Under the pieces are notes generated by a model, which saw only the letters and a list, made by a program, of their open reading frames with translations, searched no databases and had not been told where the DNA came from. Positions 1-8,353 of a DNA stretch of 64,000 nt are shown here, in pieces. The first letter of the stretch is position 1, and every line of letters begins with the position of its first letter. This stretch comes from Terriglobia bacterium (GTDB lineage Bacteria > Acidobacteriota > Terriglobia > Acidiferrales > UBA7541), in contig JAIQGG010000002.1 of the NCBI GenBank assembly GCA_020072785.1, forward strand, positions 186,001-250,000. Direction: 5' to 3'. Made by a program: the position numbers and the translations under genes.

Positions 1-615
1 GCTATTCAAGAGTTCGAGTTTGGGCGTACTAGGGATGGAGGTGAAGGGATCAAAGCCAGCATCGACGGTGAGTTTGGAGCGTTGGGGATTGAATACCAAA
101 GCGATCACATCCCACGCGCCGAAGGCTGCGATATCGCCTTGAAAGGAAGGGCGATTTTTCAGCCATTCCAGAACCGTGATGTTGGGATTGGGAACCTTAT
201 CGTTGGTGTCGATACGGGGATCGGCAAAACCGCAGAGGGTTTCGCTGTAGCCCGGATAGGAGAACCACAAGCCATTGGTGACGTAGGCGTCAGAGCCTTT
301 CCCGCGATTCCCGAAGATTTGACCCTGCTTGGCCATCACTCCCCAGACAAATGGCAAGAGCGCTTCGCGGCGCGCTTCGGGAGTCTCTCTCCAGTAGGCT
401 TTCCGCAGCGCGGCTTCGCCGGCAACCTGGCCGTTTTTCTTGTTCATCAGGGATTTTTCCGAGCCCGAGAACACTTCCTGCCAGCGCAAGCCGTCCGTCA
501 TTACAAAGATGATGTGCTGGGTCTTGTGACCGGCCGGAACCTGGGCGCAGAGCGGCGAGGCGGCGCAGAAGAGCGCACAAAGAATGGCCAGAACCATACG
601 GAGAGAAGAATTCAC
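1..615 (-). CDS. Exported alkaline phosphatase superfamily protein, 5' part only (3' end beyond left edge)
   Basis: The minus-strand reading frame is open from a GTG at 615 to the window edge, 205 codons with no stop. It begins with a signal peptide (MNSSLRMVLAILCALFCAAS, then PLCAQ). After it comes IIFVMTDGLRWQEVF, the metal-binding start of the alkaline phosphatase/phosphodiesterase superfamily, and later LWFSYPGYSETLCGFADPR, typical of the exported subfamily. GTG 615 is preferred over ATG 597 because it supplies the charged signal-peptide N-region and has GAGG about nine bases upstream. The substrate cannot be told. The active site continues off the edge, so intactness cannot be judged. 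Confidence 0.8.
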   Translation of the reverse strand, partial: MNSSLRMVLAILCALFCAASPLCAQVPAGHKTQHIIFVMTDGLRWQEVFSGSEKSLMNKKNGQVAGEAALRKAYWRETPEARREALLPFVWGVMAKQGQIFGNRGKGSDAYVTNGLWFSYPGYSETLCGFADPRIDTNDKVPNPNITVLEWLKNRPSFQGDIAAFGAWDVIALVFNPQRSKLTVDAGFDPFTSIPSTPKLELLNS

Positions 616-751
616 AGAAGGATTCCTCAAGGCTCTCGCAAACCGGAAGCCACCACACACTTTACAAGAGAATCCCAGTATTGGCGCTTTTTTCCGGGGC
701 GGGTGGGAGAGGGGATGGCACCAAAATCGGGCGGTCCGAGTGTCGTCCCCA

Positions 752-1840
752 TCAAGCTCCCTGTTTAGGGCAAGCTGTCACGGTCTCGAAGCGGTCGCCG
801 AAGTACCGCCGATTGATCCACAGGGCGACGTTGACCAGAGAGATCAGGACGGGTACCTCCACGAGCGGTCCGATCACGGCCGCGAAGGCCGCTCCGCTGT
901 TGATTCCGAAAGTCGCGATGGCCACCGCGATCGCCAGTTCAAAGTTGTTCGACGCCGCAGTAAAGGAGAGCGTCGTGGATTCGGCGTAGGTTGCACCCAC
1001 GCGCGCGCTCATCCAAAAAGAAACGAAAAACATCACGACGAAGTAAATGGTCAGCGGGAGGGCGATGCGAACGACGTCGAGCGGCAAGCGAACGATCATT
1101 TGCCCCTTGAGCGAGAACATCACCACGATGGTAAAAAGCAGGGCGATGAGGGTAAGCGGGCTGATCTTTGGAATGAAGCGGGAGTGATACCACTCCTTGT
1201 CCTTCACGCGAGTGAGCACAAACCGCGTTAGAAAACCCGCGAGGAAGGGAATGCCAAGATAAATGAAAACGCTCGATGCGATGTCGCGAATGGAGATGTT
1301 CACCCGGATTGCGCTCATCCCCAACCACCGCGGCAACACGGCGAGGAAGAAATACGCATAGGCGGAGAAGAACAGAACTTGAAAAATGGAGTTGAAGGCC
1401 ACCAGGCCGGCAGCGTACTCACGATCGCCCCGGGCCAGGTCGTTCCATACGATTACCATGGCAATGCACCGCGCGAGGCCTATCAATATCAGCCCCGTCA
1501 TGTACTCCGGCTTGTCGCGGAGAAAAAGAATTGCCAGCGTGAACATGAGCAGCGGCCCGATGACCCAATTCTGAATCAGCGAGAGGGCCAACACCTTCCG
1601 GTGGCTGAACACCCGTCCCATCTCTTCATACTTCACTTTGGCGAGTGGCGGATACATCATGAGGATGAGTCCGATGGCGATCGGGATGGAGGTCGTTCCC
1701 ACGCTGAAACGGTTTAGAAAGGGAACGATTCCGGCCACCAAGTAACCCGCCGCGACGCCTCCGACCATCGCCGCGAAGATCCATAGCGTCAGAAATCGGT
1801 CCAGGAAAGAAAGCCGGGAAGTACTCTGAGCATTTGCCAT
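752..1840 (-). CDS. acr3: ACR3-family arsenite efflux transporter
   Basis: A 362-aa polytopic inner-membrane protein with about ten hydrophobic segments. The match to ACR3 (the BART superfamily; unrelated to the E. coli ArsB fold) is clear over the whole length. The conserved transmembrane-4 cysteine is at residue 125 in [16 protein letters not shown], and the conserved glutamate is in [13 protein letters not shown] near the C-terminus. Family members extrude arsenite using the proton gradient. The gene lies 117 bp downstream of an ArsR-type repressor in the same direction, so a two-gene arsR-acr3 detoxification unit is likely. No arsenate reductase gene is visible nearby. Confidence 0.93.
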   Translation of the reverse strand: MANAQSTSRLSFLDRFLTLWIFAAMVGGVAAGYLVAGIVPFLNRFSVGTTSIPIAIGLILMMYPPLAKVKYEEMGRVFSHRKVLALSLIQNWVIGPLLMFTLAILFLRDKPEYMTGLILIGLARCIAMVIVWNDLARGDREYAAGLVAFNSIFQVLFFSAYAYFFLAVLPRWLGMSAIRVNISIRDIASSVFIYLGIPFLAGFLTRFVLTRVKDKEWYHSRFIPKISPLTLIALLFTIVVMFSLKGQMIVRLPLDVVRIALPLTIYFVVMFFVSFWMSARVGATYAESTTLSFTAASNNFELAIAVAIATFGINSGAAFAAVIGPLVEVPVLISLVNVALWINRRYFGDRFETVTACPKQGA

Positions 1841-1957
1841 CTTGTTTTGGCCAATTCTCCTTACGATTCTATCTGGCTCGCCACATCTCCGCCGATACGG
1901 GCGCCGCGGGCTATTCCGGACAGTTCAGGCTCCACCGAAACCTCAATATGGCCTTTC

Positions 1958-2407
1958 TCACGCCGAACCCGCAGAGGCGGGTCGCAAATCCATTCGGGGC
2001 AAAGCCGCTGGCGGAGGCGCCTTGCTCAAGCGCACGAACTTCTGAGGCATGCAGCAAGCCTTGACCAGGCGGGCGCGGTCCTGCTGCATGGCACGGTCCT
2101 CGGCAAGCCGCCGCTGGACTTCTTCCAGAATCCGGGCTGCTGCCGGGTCGCTGGGAGGGACGATGCGGTAGTGCATCCAGCGGCCCTCGCGGCGCGCCGC
2201 GACGATTCCGGAATTGCGCAAGTACGCAAGGTGGCGGGAGATCTTGGGCTGGCTGGTCTTCAGCACCTCGACGAGATAGCAGACGCAGATTTCCTGGCCG
2301 TTCATGAGGTGCAACAGGCGCAGGCGCGTGCGGTCCGCCAGGACGCGGAACAGGTTTTCCATGGTCAGAGATCTTTGCTTTTTGGCCACCGGCTTACCCG
2401 GCCGCAT
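1958..2407 (-). CDS. arsR: ArsR/SmtB-family metalloregulatory repressor
   Basis: A winged-helix repressor of up to 149 aa. Residues 16-85 carry the ArsR fold (MENLFRVLADRTRLRLLHLM). The metalloid-binding pair is EICVCYL, with cysteines 41 and 43, equivalent to the ELCVCDL motif of classical ArsR. A further CC pair lies near the C-terminus (KACCMPQKF) and could add a thiol ligand. The true start is uncertain. The ATG at 2407 lies almost on the predicted -10 element, so transcription probably begins at or after it, which favours GTG 2389 or ATG 2362 (MENLF). It is expected to repress itself and the downstream acr3 until As(III) binds. Confidence 0.9.
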   Translation of the reverse strand: MRPGKPVAKKQRSLTMENLFRVLADRTRLRLLHLMNGQEICVCYLVEVLKTSQPKISRHLAYLRNSGIVAARREGRWMHYRIVPPSDPAAARILEEVQRRLAEDRAMQQDRARLVKACCMPQKFVRLSKAPPPAALPRMDLRPASAGSA

Positions 2408-2409
2408 AA

Positions 2410-2439
2410 CATATATGCCTGTACAGATGTATCTGTCAA
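2410..2439 (-). promoter_or_regulatory. arsR promoter with overlapping operator dyad
   Basis: On the minus strand a perfect -35 TTGACA (2439-2434) is followed after 17-18 bases by an A/T-rich -10 around 2417-2410 (CATATATG). Between them lies the inverted repeat ACAGAT-GT-ATCTGT (plus strand, 2423-2436). A dyad in the spacer of an arsR promoter is the usual ArsR operator arrangement. The operator role is inferred from position and symmetry. Confidence 0.7.
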
Positions 2440-2528
2440 GAGCATTTGCAAATTATGTGGATAGGCGAATATGTTCTGGCGGCGGCGGGCGACATTTTGG
2501 GGAAGGGAAGCGGAAGGCGGTGGCGCGG

Positions 2529-3224
2529 CTAGCGCGGATGGCCGGCGGGGATGAGGTAGAGAGGGCGCTGGCCGGCGGGGAGGGAGGCGGCTTTTTGGAG
2601 CTGGGCGTCGTCGAAGGCGCCGACGGGGACAGCGCCGAGGTTGAGGGTCACGGCCTGCAACAGAAGATTTTCGGCGGCGTGGCCGGCTTCGATGTGCACA
2701 TAGCGGACCGCGCGTTCTTTGCCGTACTTTTTGGCGGTGCGCTCGTAGACGGCGGCGATGAGGAAAACGGCGGGGGCCTGCAGGACGGGCGGCTGCTCGA
2801 GTGCGGCGCGGTACAGGGCGGGGCGCAAGTCGCCCTCGGCGTGCTTGCGCAGGCGGTGGAGCTGCGGATCGTAGTGATAGAAGCCCGCGGCGGTGGCCAC
2901 GTAGAGCTCGAGGGGATACAAGGCTCCGGCGGAGGGGGCGGTGCGCAAGCCCTCGGGATGCGTGATGCCCTGCGCGGCCCAGAGAAGCTGGGAAAGTTCC
3001 TGCGCGGTGAGCGGCGTGGTGGAAAACTCGCGCACGGAACGGCGCCGCGCCAGCGCTTCTTCCAGGGAGATGCGCCCGGTGCGCGCGGGTGCGGGCAGAG
3101 CGATCTCGCTCGCAGATTCAACCAGAGTCTTGCTGCGTGGCACTTGGCCTCCATTTCCGGCCGGCAGGAGACAGGCCAGGGTGACCGCCAACCCGGCTGC
3201 CATCCGATATGGCTTGTGGAACAC
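2529..3224 (-). CDS. Exported SagB/ThcOx-type nitroreductase-family protein
   Basis: 231 aa. A signal peptide (residues 1 to about 25) precedes an FMN-dependent nitroreductase fold of the SagB/ThcOx type. RRSVREFSTTPLT (from residue 61) is the FMN-phosphate-binding start, and the motifs APSAGALYPLELYV and HIEAGHAAENLLLQAV are typical of the subfamily. SagB-like proteins oxidise azolines in peptide toxins, but most standalone members have no known substrate, and no cyclodehydratase or precursor peptide gene is visible here. Export is predicted from the N-terminus only. FMN proteins outside the cytoplasm normally fold first, so Tat or lipoprotein features would be expected and are not obvious. 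Confidence 0.8.
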   Translation of the reverse strand: MFHKPYRMAAGLAVTLACLLPAGNGGQVPRSKTLVESASEIALPAPARTGRISLEEALARRRSVREFSTTPLTAQELSQLLWAAQGITHPEGLRTAPSAGALYPLELYVATAAGFYHYDPQLHRLRKHAEGDLRPALYRAALEQPPVLQAPAVFLIAAVYERTAKKYGKERAVRYVHIEAGHAAENLLLQAVTLNLGAVPVGAFDDAQLQKAASLPAGQRPLYLIPAGHPR

Positions 3225-3310
3225 AGCTTATTCCTTCCCGGCATCTTTTCCGGGAGGTTTCCCGCCCCCGCAGTTTTCCGCGGTTGCAACCATTGCCGAG
3301 CTTTTGGTTT

Positions 3311-3799
3311 CTAAAACCGAAAGACGATGCCCGTTGAGACGCGTGCGTTCTTCTTGTCCGTTATGCCCTCGAAGCGTGTCAGCAGCCAGTCGGCTTGAAC
3401 AAACCGCACGGCCATGTTGTTGTTGACCTTCACGTCCAGGCCACCACCCAGGGCCATAGAAAACCCATTGAAACTGACACCGTCTGAAGCGTGGGCCCCT
3501 CCAAACAGAGCGTGCACGAAAGGAGTCACTCTTTCGGACTGGCGTGCGGTGAGGACGGGACCGAACATATAGGTGTGGAACTTGAGGCCCGACTTGTAAG
3601 CGCCGCTGAAATCAGCCGTCAGGCCAAACCAGTGGTTCATGTTGCCCGTGATCGAGGCGTTCCAGCCATGGGCATTGAGGGTTGGTTCCAGATGCGTGTA
3701 CTGATAGCCGCCAAAAAGTTCTACTTTGGGGTGGTCTTGCGCGACCGCCGGCAGGCAGAAGAGCCCCGCAAAAACCACAGATAGCATGAACTTGTGCAT
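3311..3799 (-). CDS. Small outer-membrane beta-barrel protein
   Basis: 162 aa starting at ATG 3799, chosen because GAGGAG lies seven bases upstream. A signal peptide (MHKFMLSVVFAGLFCLPAVAQ) is followed by alternating hydrophobic/aromatic strands (VELFGGYQYTHLEP, FGLTADFSGAY, YMFGPVLTAR, RFVQADWLLTRF) and a terminal STGIVFRF. The C-terminal phenylalanine is the outer-membrane insertion signal. It resembles OmpW/OmpA-like eight-stranded barrels (beta-barrel domain of the PF13505 type). No catalytic motif is seen and the function is unknown. Confidence 0.78.
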   Translation of the reverse strand: MHKFMLSVVFAGLFCLPAVAQDHPKVELFGGYQYTHLEPTLNAHGWNASITGNMNHWFGLTADFSGAYKSGLKFHTYMFGPVLTARQSERVTPFVHALFGGAHASDGVSFNGFSMALGGGLDVKVNNNMAVRFVQADWLLTRFEGITDKKNARVSTGIVFRF

Positions 3800-4225
3800 T
3801 GTTATTCTCCTCAAATCTCGAATGAGGCGTTACGGTGGAACGCTTCGCATTTGGTAAAGCAAGTACCGCGCTGAGTAGCGGTTGAAGCTGAAGATGACCG
3901 CACACGCCCCTTTTTTAGGAGCAAGATGATTGCCATAGCCAGGCCAAACGCATCTCCCTAGGATGGAATGAAATATGAAGGGTGAGTCAATTGACGCAAG
4001 TAAAAAATATGTGGAATGGCGTACAACTGTGTAAAAAACCGTAGTCTTGTGGGATATGGCGCATCCTGGTATTAGACTCGTTTGTTCGGATTTTTTCCTT
4101 ATAGCGTTGCTCTCCGAAAAAGACATACCACTACGGCACTTAATCGCGGAGTGCTGAGCGTCGCGCGAGGCAAGCGAGTGTAAAATACTGCGCCGCCCGG
4201 GGACGCGGGCATGAGATAATTAGTT
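3800..4225. other. Intergenic region, no gene recognised
   Basis: A relatively A/T-rich stretch between divergent genes. It should hold promoters for the barrel gene (minus) and the flavoprotein gene (plus). I could only pick out a weak -10-like TAAAAT near 4180 without a convincing -35. A 98-codon open frame on the minus strand (3830-4126) has no ribosome site or family resemblance and is not called. Confidence 0.5.
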
Positions 4226-5692
4226 GTGAGCGAAAATCCACAAATCATTCAAGGCGGGATGGGAGCCGGCGTATCCAGCTGGCGGCTGGCCCGCGCCGTA
4301 TCCAAACTCGGACAACTGGGCGTGGTTTCCGGAACGGCGCTGGATCAGATCCTGGCGCGGCGCCTGCAGGACGGCGATCCCGGCGGGAACATCCGCCGCA
4401 GCCTCGATCAGTTTCCTTTCCCGGAGATGGCCGAGCGCATCTGGAAGAAATATTTTATTTCCGGCGGCAAGGACGAGAAAGCGCCGTACCAGGCCGTGCC
4501 CATGCACGTGAAGGACGGCCCGCGCGAGGCCAGGGAACTGTGCATCGTAGCCAATTTTGTCGAAGTTTTTTTGGCGAAGGAAGGCCACGACAATCCCGTA
4601 GGCATCAACTACCTGGAAAAAATTCAGATGCCGCACCTGCCCTCGCTCTATGGCGCGATGCTGGCGTGTGTGGGTTACGTGCTGATGGGGGCAGGCATGC
4701 CGCTGAAGATTCCCGGAGTGCTCGACCGCCTGGCGAACCACGAGCCGGCCAGCTACTCCCTGCATGTGGCCGGAGCGCAGGAGGGCGACGACACGATAAT
4801 GACTTTCGTGCCGCGGGAGTTCATGGAGCGCGATCTGCCGCCGCTGCCGCGTCCGAAGTTTCTGGCCATCATCGCCTCGAACACCCTGGCGACGACCATG
4901 GTGAAAAAGGCCAACGGCCGCGTGGACGGATTCGTCATCGAAGGGCCGACGGCCGGCGGGCACAACGCGCCGCCGCGCGGCAAGCTGCAGCTGGACGCCG
5001 AGGGCGAAGCGATTTACGGCGAGCGCGACAAGGTGGATTTGGCGAGGATCCGCGAGCTGGGCCTGCCTTTCTGGCTGGCCGGGGGTTACGGAACGGCGGA
5101 GGGGCTGCGCAGCGCGCTGGCGGAAGGCGCCGCGGGCATTCAGGTGGGCACGGCATTTGCCTTTTGCGAGGAGTCCGGGCTGAAGGATGAATTCAAGTAC
5201 GCCCTGCTGGAAAAGGCCAAGGCCGGGCAGGCGCGCGTGGTCACCGATTCGGTGGCCTCGCCGACGGGATTCCCATTCAAAGTGGCGCGCCTGCAAGGCA
5301 CGATCTCCGAACCGGACGTCTACGCGGCGCGGGCGCGCATCTGCGACCTGGGCTATCTGCGCGAGGCCTACCGGACCGAGGCGGGCGCGATCGACTACCG
5401 CTGCTCGGCCGAGCCGGTGAGCATCTATGTTTCGAAGGGCGGCAAGCAGGAAAATACGGTGGGCAAGAAGTGCCTCTGCAACGCGCTGATGGCCACCATC
5501 GGGCAGCCGCAGGTGCGCGCCGGCAAGCACATCGAAATCGGCGTGGTGACCAGCGGCAACGACCTTACGGATGTCGCGCGCTTCCTGCGGCCCGGCAGGA
5601 GCTCCTACACCGCCGCGGATGTGCTGGCGGAACTGCTGCAGAGCGGCGTGCCGGCGGAATCCAACCTGATCAAGACCGCGGCCGAAGTCTGA
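4226..5692 (+). CDS. Nitronate monooxygenase / 2-nitropropane dioxygenase-like flavoprotein
   Basis: 488 aa from a GTG start. It has an FMN TIM barrel of the nitronate monooxygenase, FabK and PfaD group. IIQGGMGAGVSSWRLARAVS is the N-terminal FMN-binding strand, EGPTAGGHNAPP (about residue 240) is the GGH motif, and GGYGTAEGLRSALAEGAAG with GIQVGTAFAFCEESG forms the phosphate-binding end. It is longer than most NMO proteins (about 320-380 aa). The extra C-terminal part contains VGKKCLCNALMATIGQ, as in PfaD-like enzymes. The substrate may be a nitronate or an enoyl thioester. It stands apart from the catabolic island that starts at 8.2 kb. Confidence 0.8.
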   Translation: MSENPQIIQGGMGAGVSSWRLARAVSKLGQLGVVSGTALDQILARRLQDGDPGGNIRRSLDQFPFPEMAERIWKKYFISGGKDEKAPYQAVPMHVKDGPREARELCIVANFVEVFLAKEGHDNPVGINYLEKIQMPHLPSLYGAMLACVGYVLMGAGMPLKIPGVLDRLANHEPASYSLHVAGAQEGDDTIMTFVPREFMERDLPPLPRPKFLAIIASNTLATTMVKKANGRVDGFVIEGPTAGGHNAPPRGKLQLDAEGEAIYGERDKVDLARIRELGLPFWLAGGYGTAEGLRSALAEGAAGIQVGTAFAFCEESGLKDEFKYALLEKAKAGQARVVTDSVASPTGFPFKVARLQGTISEPDVYAARARICDLGYLREAYRTEAGAIDYRCSAEPVSIYVSKGGKQENTVGKKCLCNALMATIGQPQVRAGKHIEIGVVTSGNDLTDVARFLRPGRSSYTAADVLAELLQSGVPAESNLIKTAAEV

Positions 5693-6240
5693 TTCGGCCG
5701 GGCGTCCGCGCCCCGCGGCGCTGCGCGGAAAGTTCGCCTGGTAGCCAGCCCCGCGACAAAAGCCTCGCGCAATTTTCCCATCTTAGACAAATCGTGCGCC
5801 GACGTGCGCCCGTTCGTCGCGTGGTGTGGTGTGGCTAGTGCGTTCCGCCGAAGGCCCGGGCGGTCTCGATGAGGAACCGAAGAATAGGAAAAAAAGAGAT
5901 CAGTCCGGTAATAAATAGCAGTACAGACCCCCTGCACCCTGCCCTTCAGTACAGCTAACTTTCGGAACTTACACGGGTTATACATAGAGAACCGAAAGGC
6001 GGGAGAAGTGCATAGTAGCAGCCAGAAGATTCCTGCCTTGGCGGGACCATGAGGCTTGATCTGTTACGCGTAGGGCTCACGCGGCGCGGCGCACAGGCAA
6101 CCGGCGGGCGCCCCGGGCTCATCAAAACGCGAAACAGCAGTTGCCGGATCGCAGGATCAGCTGCCCAGCCGATTCTTTGTAGATGATGCGGAAAATCATG
6201 GGTGTACCCAGACCATCCAAACGGGGAGAACGAGACAGCA
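5693..6240. other. Intergenic region, nothing recognised
   Basis: About 550 bases with no convincing gene, tRNA or known riboswitch core on either strand. Short open frames here lack ribosome sites and family resemblance. Immediately before the next gene GGGGAGAACGAG provides a ribosome site. Confidence 0.45.
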
Positions 6241-7164
6241 ATGAAGAAAAGGAAGAAGTCCCTTGCTTTTGCTCTGGTGATTCTGGGGATGCCGCTGCTG
6301 TGGACGCCGCGGCTGCGGGCACAGGCCCCGGCAGCCAGCGGGCCAACGGCAAAAGAAAAGCAGGACCACGGCTTCACACTCGTGGAATCGTTCGAGGGCA
6401 GTTCGAACGCCGACGGGCAGATCATGAGTTTCACTTCCGCCGCGGGCTATATGTTCAACAAGCATTTCGCAGTGGACTTGGGAATCCCGGTCGATTTTGA
6501 CCGCGTGCAGACGACCACTCTAACCGGCACCACAACGACGACCAGCACAGGCCTTGGCGATGCCTTCACCGCTGTGCATTTCAGCTTCAAGAATCCGGTG
6601 GTGAACTACGGCTCCACGCTCACGGCCACGGTGCCGACCGGCGACAGCAGCAAAGGCCTGAGCACGGGGCGCGCCACGTTCGACTGGAGCAACACCTTCT
6701 CGCGCGACTTCGGCCGCTGGACGCCCTTTCTCATCGCCGGCGCGGGCAACTCGCTCCTCAATACGGGGGCCTTTCACCGGCCGTACCTGACCCTCGGCAA
6801 AGTGGCGCACTTCGAGGCCGGCACCTCGCTGGACCTCGGGCACTCCTTCAGCGTCAGCGCTTCGCTCTATGACGTCGCGCCCTGGGGCACGCAGAAGATG
6901 TACAGCCGCATGGTGACACGATCCGCACCCGTGCCCACGGGCGCCGGCGCGCATGGCCGCGCCTACCAGACCAGCCCGGTGACTTCGGGGGGCGCCGACC
7001 TGGTGCGCGATAACGGCTTCAACGCGGGGCTGGACTTCAGTCCGATGAAGTATCTGGACCTGGGAGTCGCCTATAGCCGCAGCGTCCACCTGAGTCTCGA
7101 CACGTTCTCTTTCGGCGTGGCCTTCAATCTCAGCCCGTTGTTCCACGGAGGCAGACGCCGCTAG
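6241..7164 (+). CDS. Predicted outer-membrane beta-barrel protein
   Basis: 307 aa from ATG 6241 (MKKRKKSLAFALVILGMPLL, signal peptide ending near LRAQ). The rest is built of amphipathic strands of alternating residues (FTSAAGYMFNKHFAVDLGIP, FTAVHFSFKNPVVNYGSTLT, AHFEAGTSLDLGHSFSVS, LDLGVAYSRSVHLSLDTF) with Gly/Thr-rich turns, as in channel-like proteins of the PF13557 type. There is no C-terminal phenylalanine; the end is FHGGRRR. It is probably co-transcribed with the small exported protein that follows. Function unknown. Confidence 0.65.
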   Translation: MKKRKKSLAFALVILGMPLLWTPRLRAQAPAASGPTAKEKQDHGFTLVESFEGSSNADGQIMSFTSAAGYMFNKHFAVDLGIPVDFDRVQTTTLTGTTTTTSTGLGDAFTAVHFSFKNPVVNYGSTLTATVPTGDSSKGLSTGRATFDWSNTFSRDFGRWTPFLIAGAGNSLLNTGAFHRPYLTLGKVAHFEAGTSLDLGHSFSVSASLYDVAPWGTQKMYSRMVTRSAPVPTGAGAHGRAYQTSPVTSGGADLVRDNGFNAGLDFSPMKYLDLGVAYSRSVHLSLDTFSFGVAFNLSPLFHGGRRR

Positions 7165-7224
7165 CGTTGCGCGATTTCGATGATTTCGGTTCCCTCGGGT
7201 AAATCCGACAAGGAGGAAAGCAGC

Positions 7225-7848
7225 ATGAAACGTTCGATCGCAATAGCAATCACTCTGGTCGCCGCTCTGTGGTTCGGCACCACACCCGCACTGGCTCAGG
7301 GCGGCCGTCCGGCTGGAAGTCCAGGCGGTGGCATGAGTCACCCGGGCGGTGGCATGGGTGGCCCGGGCGCCGGTATGGGTGGCATGGGTGGCGGGTCAAA
7401 CGGCTCCATGGGCCGTGACGCCGGCGTCCCGGCCAACCACGGCAGCAGCCATGCGGCCGCCAGCTCACCGGACACGGTGCTGAGCCGCAACAGCAAGCTG
7501 GACAGCACTTTGACCGCGAACTTGCAGTCCAAGGGCCTGCTGCCCAAGGGCACGGACCTGAAAGACGCTTGCTCCGGCTTCAAGAACCTCGGCCAGTGCG
7601 TTGCGGCCATTCACGTCAGCCACAACCGCAACATCTCCTTCGATTGCCTGAAGGCCGACATGACCGGGCAGGCTCCGGCTGCGGGCTCGACCTGTCCGGC
7701 GGGCACCGGCTCGAGCAAGATGAACCTGGGCAAGGCCATCCAGACGCTGGACCCCCAGGCTAACGCCAAGTCGGAAGCGAAGCAGGCGAGCAAGGCAGCG
7801 AACGCCGACATCAAGGAATCCGACACGGATACCGGCTCCGGCTCGTAG
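7225..7848 (+). CDS. Exported Gly/Met-rich protein of unknown function
   Basis: 207 aa from ATG 7225, chosen because AAGGAGG lies eight bases upstream. A signal peptide (MKRSIAIAITLVAALWFGTT, cleavage near ALAQ) is followed by a low-complexity stretch of repeated PGGGM/GGMG units (residues 31-65). A more ordered part comes next, with four cysteines in DACSGF, GQCVAAIHVSHN, FDCLKADM and TCPAG that could form two disulfides in the periplasm. The C-terminal tail is rich in Ala, Lys and Asp. I do not recognise a characterised family. The Gly/Met repeat could bind metal, but nothing in the sequence proves this. Confidence 0.6.
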   Translation: MKRSIAIAITLVAALWFGTTPALAQGGRPAGSPGGGMSHPGGGMGGPGAGMGGMGGGSNGSMGRDAGVPANHGSSHAAASSPDTVLSRNSKLDSTLTANLQSKGLLPKGTDLKDACSGFKNLGQCVAAIHVSHNRNISFDCLKADMTGQAPAAGSTCPAGTGSSKMNLGKAIQTLDPQANAKSEAKQASKAANADIKESDTDTGSGS

Positions 7849-7889
7849 CTGCTGATCGCGGAGCGCCTAGTCGTCTCCGCATTTCCAGG

Positions 7890-7923
7890 CCGTCAGGGCC
7901 CGGCTACTACCGGGCCCTGACGG
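7890..7923 (+). terminator. Strong 14-bp hairpin, probable terminator
   Basis: CCGTCAGGGCCCGG (7890-7903), loop CTACTA, and its exact complement (7910-7923) form a perfect 14-bp stem 41 bp after the stop codon of the Gly/Met-rich protein gene. The T-run after it is poor (ATTCCTGCGTTCTTC), so termination efficiency is uncertain. Confidence 0.65.
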
Positions 7924-7946
7924 ATTCCTGCGTTCTTCTAGATGTG

Positions 7947-7990
7947 TGACCGCGAAGCGGTCAACTGCACGCGTGACCGCAAAGCGGTCA
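7947..7990. repeat. Two copies of a dispersed palindromic repeat
   Basis: TGACCGCGAAGCGGTCA at 7947-7963 and TGACCGCAAAGCGGTCA at 7974-7990. Each is a seven-bp inverted repeat around a three-base loop, and both are followed by ACTG. Two more copies lie at 28013 and 43236 in this window. They sit in the 430-bp non-coding stretch ahead of the TonB receptor gene. Confidence 0.8.
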
Positions 7991-8239
7991 ACTGTTTCTC
8001 CCCCCCAAGAGGTCCTTAAGACGTCCTCATAGCGCAGCCCGCGCGTTTTCCGTGCGGTCTCTGGCTGGCGGTTTGCGGAGCGTGGATGGCGCGGCGCAAG
8101 CGAGCGGAAACCGTGGCAGGGCGCTTGTTTTCCAGGAGCAAGAAGAGAGAACGGGCGGCCAAGAGGCCCGCGGGGAAGCGCCTCGGCGGCTCGCAGGCCC
8201 CTTCGCGAAAGCTTCGCCGGGGGCCGGGGGAAAATCCGC

Positions 8240-8295
8240 TTGACAGGCCCGGAGGGGCGGCGTAGCATCGCCGACAAACTAAACGTTTGTTTGGT
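8240..8295 (+). promoter_or_regulatory. Promoter plus PsrA-like operator (site A) for the TonB receptor gene
   Basis: A -35 TTGACA (8240-8245), a 17-bp spacer and a -10 TAGCAT (8263-8268) are followed nine bases later by ACTAAACGTTTGTTTGGT (8278-8295). The near-palindrome covers the expected start of transcription, so a bound repressor would block it. Three other sites in the window share sequence and position relative to a -10 element. Confidence 0.75.
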
Positions 8296-8353
8296 AAACC
8301 GGGTGTTGCATCGTTTAGGGAATTGGCACTCACTTATAGGGGGTAGGAACTCC

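Noticed and set aside
3830-4126. A 98-codon minus-strand frame upstream of the barrel gene
   Set aside because: No ribosome site, no family resemblance, atypical composition; probably chance in A/T-rich intergenic DNA.
5693-6240. Possible riboswitch (c-di-GMP, cobalamin or SAM) ahead of the barrel gene
   Set aside because: None of the conserved core strings of those classes is present.
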